Positions 9,788 to 18,878 of a stretch of 64,000 nucleotides of DNA are shown here, piece by piece. Under the pieces are notes generated by a model. That model was not told where the DNA came from and did not search any database. It saw only the letters and a program-made list of their open reading frames with translations. How positions within the stretch are numbered: the first letter of the stretch is position 1; each line of letters opens with the position of its first letter. A program made the position numbers and the translations under genes. Source of the stretch: Pythium myriotylum (lineage: Eukaryota > Oomycota > Peronosporomycetes > Pythiales > Pythiaceae). The stretch covers positions 1,302,001 to 1,366,000 of the forward strand of contig JALJCQ010000006.1 of assembly GCA_023091665.1 (NCBI GenBank). The letters run 5' to 3'.

Positions 9788-10022
9788 GGGACGTTTGCCA
9801 TATTAACAACAGTCTCTGGGGATATGTTCGTTTTCCGCCCGGGCTCGAAGCTGAAGTTGATCCAGAGGTGCTCGAGTACTTCGAGATCGAGCTCGACTCA
9901 CGAGAAGTTCCTACCCCAGTGGAGGATGTTGTGACTTGGGGCCCGACTGTGTTCGACCTGGGGATTCCAACTCCGAAGTCCATGGGACCTGTGCTGAACC
10001 GAAGCTCGTACATTAACAATTA
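9788..10022 (+). pseudogene. Fragment of a Ty3/Gypsy reverse transcriptase with YIDD changed to YINN
   Basis: The plus-strand reading INNSLWGYVRFPPGLEAEVD...TVFDLGIPTPK...MGPVLNRSSYINN ends at a TAA. It matches the palm region of the large oomycete Gypsy group, where NALWGFVRLP is followed by a variable linker and then PVLGRSSYIDD. Both catalytic aspartates are Asn here, and everything before and after is missing. It is a different lineage from the 14.7-kb Gypsy element in this window, which has LYGVMRIP and SVLKRRSYIDD at the same places. Confidence 0.65.
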
Positions 10023-10044
10023 ATGTACAAGCTTAATTGTTAAT
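10012..10044. repeat. Perfect 12-bp inverted repeat at the end of the Gypsy RT relic
   Basis: attaacaattaa at 10012-10023 and ttaattgttaat at 10033-10044 are perfect inverted copies around a 9-nt spacer. A second 9-bp stem (gtacattaa / ttaatgtac) overlaps the left arm. It lies exactly where the RT fragment ends and 8 bp before a Copia-A LTR begins, so it may mark a breakpoint. Confidence 0.6.
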
Positions 10045-10051
10045 TTTGCTA

Positions 10052-11893
10052 TGTTGAAGATGATGCGCCTCGAACCCAGCGTCATCATTCCAGTTGAAGC
10101 ACGGCTGTAGAAGATTCTCCTGCAGAAGATTCTCCTGCAGAAGATTCTCCGTGGAAGATTCGACATGTGGAAGATTCGACATGTGGAAGATTCTCCGTCT
10201 TGTGGTATAGTGGACCAAGTCTGGGAAAGTCAGTTGGAGTGTCGACATCTGATTGGCTGGGAAATTATGGGAAGATGCGTGATGGGCGGAGGGTCTGCGA
10301 CACGACGATAAGATGATGGGCCAGATGGCCGGTCGAAGGGGTCAGAGAGCGTCTGATTTCTCGTTTGAAGTCTCGGATGTCTTGTCAGACGGCTTGGATC
10401 CCCTACGGGAAGACCCAGATTTGCCGCCAGACGGCCAGACGTCCCGGTCGATTGCTTGCTTGACGTCTCGGACGTCCCGACCAACTGTTTGCATGACGCC
10501 CAAGACTTCCTGGCCGACTGCTCGTTGGAAGTCCCGGACGTGTTGATCGACTGCTCGTTTGACGTCCTGGACGCGTTGACTGATTGCTCGTCAGACGCTT
10601 TGGACGTCTCGGCTGACTACCCGCCGGATGTCTCGGACGTCTTGCCAGATTTCTTGGCAGACGGCTTGCACCTTCATCGGTGTTCAAGAGAAGGGACACC
10701 TTGCCATCTGTTTGGGGCAATGGGTGAGTGAATGCGCAAACACATGCCGACGGGTGGCTGAGAGCACGACACTGCGAGAACGATGAGACGGCAGCCGGGC
10801 GTATGCGCAAACGGTTGGGAAACGTGAGGCTGAGAAGACTCGACGTAGAGCTACGTGACGCAAGGACAGAGGTGATGTGCATGTTTTAAGAGCATAGTAG
10901 GAACAGTAGGTAGGACAAGGTAGGCACTTAGGTTTTAGGTTTTGCAATTCAGTACCGAATTCCCCTTCGTCTGCTCAAGCCAACCCCCGTCACGATAGCA
11001 AGGCTCGTGACGTAAAAGAAGTGGCCAACAGTTGGTCCAACCCGCTTCCAAGTCCCTGGAAACACCCTCCGAGAGTGGCCAAGTCCTTCTCTACTCGGAA
11101 GAAGGCACCCCCCGGCAAGTGGCAAGTCCCTGCGTGGCCGGCGTAAGGGCAAGAGGACTTGTTGGACGTGTTGGTGAGACGGCTTGACACGCGAGCCATC
11201 TGCCGAGACATCCAGCAAGACATCAAGTAATCAAGGCAAGAGATCCGAGGGATCCAAGGCGTCAGTCAAGGCATCGAGCAGAACCCGCGAGGTTCTGAGC
11301 GAGTTGAAGGCGTGAGCGTTTGCGCGTGGCGCGAATCTCACAAGAAGGAAGCAGCAGAGTCGTTGTGTCACGACGCTCTGTGTAGGAAGGCGATAATTGT
11401 ACGAAATACACGTACTTTATCAGTGACAACCCCCTCTCTGGGTCTGTGGATAGAAGTATCTCTGCAGATTCCACCCCCCATTCCCTACGGAAGTCTGGTC
11501 CACAACTCTCATGACAACGGTTCGCTCACCAGCGAGTTATTGAGCGTGAACGACAGTGGATTCCGCGGTTCCTCGAGTCTTGTGGATACCTTCGGGCTCT
11601 ATTTTCTGGACGTCGAGGGGCCCCGAGTCTAAGCCATCTCGCTGAGGCTAGGACATTTTTCGGACCCACCTCACGACAGTCAGGTTCTGGTTTGAATCCA
11701 GTGCCACCCATCGACTTCGTTGAAGTATCCACGAAGTCAGTTCATGTTTGCATATGTTTACGATAGGTAGGACATGCATCGGATTACGGTAGCGTAGGAC
11801 ACACACAGACGGCTTAGAGGTAGCAGCAGCAAAATAAGTCCCGATCAATTCACTTTGCATTTTGCATCCCACCAACCAAGCGACCTTTCAACA
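10052..11893 (+). repeat. Copia-A LTR, plus orientation, split by a Gypsy LTR
   Basis: The LTR starts TGTTGAAGATG at 10052, is interrupted after ...TTCTCCGTCT at 10200, resumes at 11683 with GGTTCTGGTTTG and ends ...CTTTCAACA at 11893. It has one extra copy of the tgcagaagattctcc unit in U3. It is not followed by a primer-binding site: at 11894 sequence continues straight into a truncated minus-strand Copia-A interior, so this junction is a rearrangement. No matching target duplication is seen (tgcta / gagca). Confidence 0.85.
10201..11678 (+). mobile_element. Solo LTR of the Gypsy family, plus orientation
   Basis: TGTGGTATAG...CTCACGACA over 1,478 bp is almost identical to the two LTRs of the full element at 17,296-32,034 but in the opposite orientation. 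No Gypsy interior is attached. Flanks are GTCT before and GTCA after, consistent with a 4-bp target duplication with one change, because the interrupted Copia-A LTR normally reads CCGTCT-GGTTCT. A low-complexity block at about 10,330-10,680 consists of degenerate GACGTC / TCGGACGTC units. Short frames inside it are not genes. Confidence 0.88.
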
Positions 11894-14800
11894 GAGCACA
11901 CGCTTGAGAGCTTGCCAGTGTGTTGGACACGGGTCCGCGGCGAACTGGCTGAGTGTGCCGACCGCCACTGCGAGGTCTGGTCGAGTGCCTACCATGAGGT
12001 ACATGAGTGCGCCGACTGCACTTCGGTACGGCACGTTCTTCATGCTGTCTTCGTGCTTGCAACCACCTTCGCACATGGCCTTGGTCAGCTTGAGTCCGGG
12101 GTCTTGAGGGGTCCTCACTGGTTTGCAGTCTTGCATGCCGAACTTGGTCAGGATCGACTGCAGGAACTTGGTCTGCCGCATGGTCACGTCGCCTGACTTG
12201 GGGTTTCATGATCAACTTCCATGCCGAGGCAGTACTTGAGTTCGCCGAGGTCGGACATCTCGAAGCGTTCGCTGAGTGCACGCTTGGTCGCCGTGAGCAA
12301 CTCGAGGCTGTTGCAGGCGAGGATGAGGTCGTCGACGTAGATCACCACGAAGATCATCGCTGAGCCGCTCCGCTTGACGTACACGCAGTGGTCCATCTCG
12401 CACTTGGTGAAGCCGACCTTGCGCATGAAGGCGTCGATGGTCTGGTTCCACATGCGTGGCGACTGCTTGAGACCGTAGAGCGAGCGCTTGAGCTTGCACA
12501 CGTAGTCGGGGTGGCGGTGGTCGACGAAGCCTTCGGGCTGCTTCATGTAGATTTCTTCGTCGAGGTTGCCGTTCAGGAACGCCGTCTTGACATCCATCTG
12601 ATGGATCATGAGCTTGTGTCGAGCGGCGATGCTGAGGATGGTGCGGATCGACGTGAACTTGGCGACGGGTGCGAATGTCTCTTCGAAGTCGATGCCGTAC
12701 TTCTGCAGGAACCCCTTGGCAACGAGTCGAGCCTTGTACCGTTCGACAAGTCCTTCGGCGGTTTCCTTGACCTTGAACACCCACTTGCTGGTGATGGCCT
12801 TGCGTCCGGCTGGCAAAGGGACTAGGTCCCAGGTCTCGTTCTTCTTGAGCGACTCGAGCTCGGAGTCGCAGGCTTCCTTCCAGTTGCTGGCGTCGTCGGA
12901 TTCCATCGCCGACTTGAACGATGTCGGCAACTCTCCCCCTGAATTCACGACGAGAGCAAACTCTTCGTAATCTTGGTCTTCTCCCCCTTGTTCTTGCACG
13001 TCTTCGCCTTCTTCGTCTCCATCTTCTACGCCTTCCTCTTCGATCGACGTGAGCAGTGCAGACAGATCTTCGAGCGATGTCCTTGGACCTTGCGTGGGTG
13101 GTGGAGTCGCACCACTTGTGCGTCCAACACGTCCGTAGCGCTTCTCAACTGGCGGTTCAGCCAGGTTCTCGAGCGAGTGCGTGCGAGAGTGGCGCTTGGA
13201 CCCTGGTGCGTAGTCGACATTCGGCTGCTGGGCCGATGCTGGTGCTGCTGGACGCTGCGACCGCTGGCCCTGTTGCCACTCCGGTCGCTCGTAGCTGCGC
13301 TGACTTGGTGAGGCTGGCTGCTCACCCATGTCTTCATCATCTTGGTTGTCGGTTGCTTCATCTTCACCATCTTCATCGTCGCGGAACTCGACGGACTTGC
13401 TCCAGGGTTCTTCACGCTTGCCGTCGTCGAATGTGTCTTCCATGAACTGCGCGTCTCGGCTGATCACGATCCAGCCGGTTGCGATTTCTTCAAACCGATA
13501 CGCCTTCTCGTGGTCCGAGTAGCCGAGGAACCGACACAAGATGGCTCGAGCGTCGAACTTCGACCGCTTCTCCTTCGGCATGGGGGCGTACGCATGACAG
13601 CTGAACACCTTGCAGTTGGCGAGCAAGGGCTTCTTCCCGGACCATTCTTCGTACGGCTGACTTGTACAAGTCTTGAGCGCGAGTCGGAAGTCGGTTGCGA
13701 ACTTCGACTGCGGTCATGACAACTTCGCCCCAGTACTCGTCGGACAAGTTGGCATGGTGGAGTTTGCAACGCCCACACTCACCGATGGTTCGGTTCATGC
13801 GCTCCGCCACACCGTTCAGCTGAGGCGTGTATGGCGGCGTGACGTCGTGCTCGATGCCACGCTTGCTGCAGAACTTGGCAAGCTTGGCCGACTGGTACTC
13901 GCCGCCGCCGTCGGTCCGAAGCACCTTGACTCGACGACCGGTTTGGTTCTCGGCCCAGTTGACGTACTCGACGAACTTGTCGTAGACTTCGTCCTTGGAC
14001 CGCATGAGGTACAACTTGCACAGTCGAGACTTGTCGTCGGTGAAGGTGGCAAAGTACTTCATGCCGCCGAAAGTCGGAGTCTTCATGGGGCCGGCCACAT
14101 CGCTGTACACGACGTCAAGCAGATTCGCAGACCGCTTGGTCGTGCCCGACTGGAACTTGACGCGAGTCAGCTTGCCGAGTGCACAGCCTTCACAGACCTC
14201 CCACTCCTGCACAGACCCGATGTCGAGTCCGTCGGCGAGCTCCTTCTTGACGATGGCTTCGAGACCGCTGAAGCCGATGTGACCGAGTCGGAGGTGCCAC
14301 AGGTACGACTTGGACATGGCGTGACCTCGTCTTGTACTGGCGGCGTGGGCTGCTTCAATCGACACTGGAGACATGTTGAGCTTGAACAGACCCTTGCCGA
14401 TTCGAGTGCCGATGGTCCGCTTGGCGCCCTTGAGAACGACGAAGCAACCGTCCTTGTCGAACGTCACGGGAGCAACGTCCTCCGTGAATCTTCCGACCGA
14501 GAGCAGGTTGCGGCTGAGCTTGGAGATATGCCACACGTTGGTGAGCAAACCCTTCTTGACACCGCTTGGAGTCTTCATCGACATGAGAATGTCTCCCACG
14601 CCAACCACTTGGACTGTGCTATCGTCGGCCAGATGCACGTCGACTGGGTCGATCTTCCTGTAGTTCATCATGAACTGCTTGGTTCGCGACATGTGCTGAG
14701 TCACACCCGAGTCGACCAACCACGCCGTGGATTGACTCGACTTGCCTTGGGTCTTCCCGACCGAGAACAGGTACTCGCCGGGGTCTTCATCTCGCGCAAG

Positions 14801-15668
14801 GTTGGCTCGCTGGAACCGTTGCCGAGGGTTGCCGTTGCCGTTTCCGTTGCCGTTGCCGCCGGAGTTGCCGTTGCCGTTGCCGTTGTCCTTGACACGCGAG
14901 TGGCACTCCGCGGCCCAATGACCGATCTTGCCGCAGTAGTTGCACGTGCCAGTCTTCTTGACTGCACGGCCCTTGGGCTTCGCGTCACTTGTCATGAACG
15001 CTTGGCCAAGCGTGGCTCCGTCGCCACCTTGCTCCTTGCGCTTCATGTCTTCATGGAGCAGCCGAGACGTCACGAGTTCCCACGTGAGCGCGTCGACACG
15101 CGACTCCAACGCCGTGATGAGGGGGAACTGGTACGACTCGCTGAGACTGCCGAGAAGCGTGATCACCAAGTCGTCTTCGCTGACCGGAGCGCCGACTGCG
15201 TCGAGTTGCTCGGCCAGGGTCTTGAGCTTGTTGATGTGCGTGAGCACATCGTCACCTTCTTCCACCATGGTCGTGAAGAAACGACGACGAAGAAAGAGCT
15301 TGTTGACAAGGCTCTTCTTCTCGAAGTGTTCTTCCAGTCTTGACCATGCATCTTGCGCACCACTCGCCGACCGAACCAGCGGGAGCTGCGAGTCTTCCAT
15401 CGCGAGACAGATCATCGCAAGCGCCTTGCGAGACTTCTTCTTGAAGAGGGCTCGGTCCGCGTCGGTCTGGCACTGCTCGAGCTTGACCTCTCCACAGACA
15501 ACTTCCCAGACGTCGCGTTCTTCGAGCACCATCTGCATCTTGAACTTCCATGTGTGGAAGTTGGTTCCGTCGAACTTGTTTTTTGATGCGGGCTGGGGTG
15601 GTCGAATCCATGGCGAAGGCTGGGGAGGCGAAGTCGGTGGAGGCAGAGTCGGCTGGGCTTGGGCTCAT
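11894..15668 (-). pseudogene. Broken gag-pol of Copia-A copy E1
   Basis: Compared with the intact copy at 52,159-56,538, the frame is broken near 15,588 (a T run of six instead of two, plus 4 nt), near 13,653 (one extra base before the YEEWYGKKP segment) and near 12,205 (ggggtttcatgatc instead of ggggtcttgatc, plus 2 nt). The last change is shared with copy E2. Recognisable domains are the CCHC knuckle [14 protein letters not shown], protease DSGVTQHM, integrase HLRLGH...CEGC and [11 protein letters not shown] 3-nt insertion adds one residue in gag. The copy cannot make a full polyprotein. Confidence 0.85.
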
Positions 15669-15672
15669 AACC
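11894..15672 (-). mobile_element. Copia-A copy E1 interior, minus strand, truncated at its 3' end
   Basis: Read from 15672 leftwards this is primer-binding site, gag, protease, integrase and reverse transcriptase, ending at 11894 just into the RNase H-proximal part (...HWQALKRVL). The RNase H domain, polypurine tract and 3' LTR are missing and replaced by the plus-strand LTR ending at 11893. Its 5' LTR is 15673-16031, which is also the 3' LTR of the next copy (E2). Confidence 0.85.
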
Positions 15673-16031
15673 TGTTGAAAGGTCGCTTGGTTGGTGGGAT
15701 GCAAAATGCAAAGTGAATTGATCGGGACTTAGTTCGCTGCTGCTACCTCTAAGCCGTCTGTGTGTGTCCTACGCTACCATAATCATATGTATGTCCTACC
15801 TATCGTAAACATATGCAAACATAAACTGACTTCGTGGATACTTCAACGAAGTCGATGGGTGGCACTGGATTCAAACCAGAACCAGACGGAAAATCTTCCA
15901 CATGTCGAATCTTCCACATGTCGAATCTTCCACGGAGAATCTTCTGCAGGAGAATCTTCTACAGCCGAGCTTCAACTGCCGAGCTTCAACTGGAATGATG
16001 ACGCTGGGTTCGAGGCGCATCATCTTCAACA
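15673..16031 (-). repeat. Copia-A LTR shared by two tandem minus-strand interiors (E1 and E2)
   Basis: On the minus strand it runs TGTTGAAGATG... to ...CTTTCAACA (359 bp). A primer-binding site (ggttatgagccc) follows at 15,661-15,672 for E1. The polypurine tract of E2 (gagtcgagggggag) precedes it at 16,032-16,045. A single LTR between two interiors is the product expected of LTR-LTR recombination rather than of insertion. Confidence 0.88.
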
Positions 16032-17295
16032 CTCCCCCTCGACTCGACTGCGTCTTGAACACCAAGCTTGGTGCGGAGCACGTCGAACTGGACCGCGGGG
16101 ATCGGCTTGGTCATGATGTCGGCAAGCATGTCTTGGGTCGGGCAATACTGCAGACACACTTGACCGTCCTCGACCTTCTCACGAACGAAGTGGTAGCGAA
16201 TGTCGATGTGCTTGGTGCGCTTGTGGAACTCGGGGTTCTTGGCCAACGCGATGGCACCTTGGTTGTCTTCGTACACCGTGAGCGCTTGGTCACTTGCAAC
16301 TTCACCGAGTTCGCACAGGAACGCCTTGAGCCACACGGCTTCTTGGATCGCTTCCGATAGAGCCATGTACTCTGCTTCGGTCGAGGAGAGGGCGACAGTT
16401 CGCTGCTTCTTGCTGCGCCAGCTGATGCATCCGCCGTTGAGCATGAACACGTAGCCGCTGGTGCTTCGACGTGACTCGATGTCGCCAGCCCAGTCGGCGT
16501 CGGAGTAGCCGACCAGTCTTCCGTCGTTCGATGCCGAGAACTGCAGGCCGTACGTCGGAGTCGCTTGCAGATACCGGAGCACACGCTTGAGAGCTTGCCA
16601 ATGTGTTGGACACGGGTCCGCGGCGAACTGGCTGAGTGTGCCGACTGCCGCTGCGAGGTCTGGTCGAGTGCCGACCATGAGGTACATGAGTGCGCCGACT
16701 GCGCTTCGGTACGGCACGTTCTTCATGGTGTCTTCGTGCTTGCAACCACCTTCACACATGGCCTTGGTCAGCTTGAGTCCGGGGTCTTGAGGGGTCCTCA
16801 CTGGTTTGCAGTCTTGCATGCCGAACTTGGTCAGGATCGACTGCAGGAACTTGGTCTGCCGCATGGTCACGTCGCCTGACTTGGGGTTTCATGATCAACT
16901 TCCATGCCGAGGCAGTACTTGAGTTCGCCGAGGTCGGACATCTCGAAGCGTTCGCTGAGTGCACGCTTGGTCGCCGTGAGCAACTCGAGGCTGTTGCAGG
17001 CGAGGATGAGGTCGTCGACGTAGATCACCACGAAGATCATCGCTGAGCCGCTCCGCTTGACGTACACGCAGTGGTCCATCTCGCACTTGGTGAAGCCGAC
17101 CTTGCGCATGAAGGCGTCGATGGTCTGGTTCCACATGCGTGGCGACTGCTTGAGACCGTAGAGCGAGCGCTTGAGCTTGCACACGTAGTCGGGGTGGCGG
17201 TGGTCGACGAAGCCTTCGGGCTGCTTCATGTAGATTTCTTCGTCGAGGTTGCCGTTCAGGAACGCCGTCTTGACATCCATCTGATGGATCATGAG
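16032..17295 (-). pseudogene. Copia-A copy E2, RT C-terminal half, RNase H and polypurine tract (left of the Gypsy insertion)
   Basis: Minus-strand frames read RT from [15 protein letters not shown] through YVDDLILA, then the +2 frameshift near 16,886 shared with E1, then RNase H ([32 protein letters not shown]) and [10 protein letters not shown], with the stop inside the LTR at 15,986. The copy is cut at 17,295 by the Gypsy element and continues at 32,035. Confidence 0.87.
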
Positions 17296-18773
17296 TGTCG
17301 TGAGGTGGGTCCGAAAAATGTCTTAGCCTCAGCGAGATGGCTTAGACTCGGGGCCCCTCGACGTCCAGAAAATAGAGCCCGAAGGTATCCACAAGATTCG
17401 AGGAACCGCGGAATCCACTGTCGTTCACGCTCAATAACTCGCTGGTGAGCGAACCGTTGTCGTGAGAGTTGTGGACCAGACTTCCGTAGGGAATGGGGGG
17501 TGGAATCTGCAGAGATACTTCTATCCACAGACCCAGAGAGGGGGTTGTCACTGATAAAGTACGTGTATTTCGTACAATTATCGCCTTCCTACACAGAGCG
17601 TCGTGACACAACGACTCTGCTGCTTCCTTCTTGTGAGATTCGCGCCACGCGCAAACGCTCACGCCTTCAACTCGCTCAGAACCTCGCGGGTTCTGCTCGA
17701 TGCCTTGACTGACGCCTTGGATCCCTCGGATCTCTTGCCTTGATTACTTGATGTCTTGCTGGATGTCTCGGCAGATGGCTCGCGTGTCAAGCCGTCTCAC
17801 CAACACGTCCAACAAGTCCTCTTGCCCTTACGCCGGCCACGCAGGGACTTGCCACTTGCCGGGGGGTGCCTTCTTCCGAGTAGAGAAGGACTTGGCCACT
17901 CTCGGAGGGTGTTTCCAGGGACTTGGAAGCGGGTTGGACCAACTGTTGGCCACTTCTTTTACGTCACGAGCCTTGCTATCGTGACGGGGGTTGGCTTGAG
18001 CAGACGAAGGGGAATTCGGTACTGAATTGCAAAACCTAAAACCTAAGTGCCTACCTTGTCCTACCTACTGTTCCTACTATGCTCTTAAAACATGCACATC
18101 ACCTCTGTCCTTGCGTCACGTAGCTCTACGTCGAGTCTTCTCAGCCTCACGTTTCCCAACCGTTTGCGCATACGCCCGGCTGCCGTCTCATCGTTCTCGC
18201 AGTGTCGTGCTCTCAGCCACCCGTCGGCATGTGTTTGCGCATTCACTCACCCATTGCCCCAAACAGATGGCAAGGTGTCCCTTCTCTTGAACACCGATGA
18301 AGGTGCAAGCCGTCTGCCAAGAAATCTGGCAAGACGTCCGAGACATCCGGCGGGTAGTCAGCCGAGACGTCCAAAGCGTCTGACGAGCAATCAGTCAACG
18401 CGTCCAGGACGTCAAACGAGCAGTCGATCAACACGTCCGGGACTTCCAACGAGCAGTCGGCCAGGAAGTCTTGGGCGTCATGCAAACAGTTGGTCGGGAC
18501 GTCCGAGACGTCAAGCAAGCAATCGACCGGGACGTCTGGCCGTCTGGCGGCAAATCTGGGTCTTCCCGTAGGGGATCCAAGCCGTCTGACAAGACATCCG
18601 AGACTTCAAACGAGAAATCAGACGCTCTCTGACCCCTTCGACCGGCCATCTGGCCCATCATCTTATCGTCGTGTCGCAGACCCTCCGCCCATCACGCATC
18701 TTCCCATAATTTCCCAGCCAATCAGATGTCGACACTTCAACTGACTTTCCCAGACTTGGTCCACTATACCACA
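17296..18773 (-). repeat. 3' LTR of the Gypsy element
   Basis: On the minus strand TGTGGTATAG...CTCACGACA, 1,478 bp. It is preceded on that strand by a purine-rich tract (gagaagggagcgc) just right of 18,773. About 18,295-18,640 is a degenerate array of GACGTC-type units, such as gacgtccgagacatcc, that also occurs in translated linkers of the element. No gene is called in it. Confidence 0.92.
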
Positions 18774-18878
18774 GCGCTCCCTTCTCGTGGTGATCAAACC
18801 CAATTTGCGAACCGCGAGAAGCCGCGTTGGTCAACCCGAGCAACCTATTCCTGCTGGTGAGTCCCCAGAGCCCTTCTC

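Noticed and set aside
10330..10680. Possible CRISPR-like or satellite array
   Set aside because: Units are degenerate, of irregular spacing and without unique spacers, and the host is a eukaryote.
10403..10882. Frames of 70-160 aa inside the Gypsy LTRs, identical in all three LTRs
   Set aside because: They lie in low-complexity GACGTC-type repeat and U3 sequence, have no start context or domain, and recur only because the LTR recurs.
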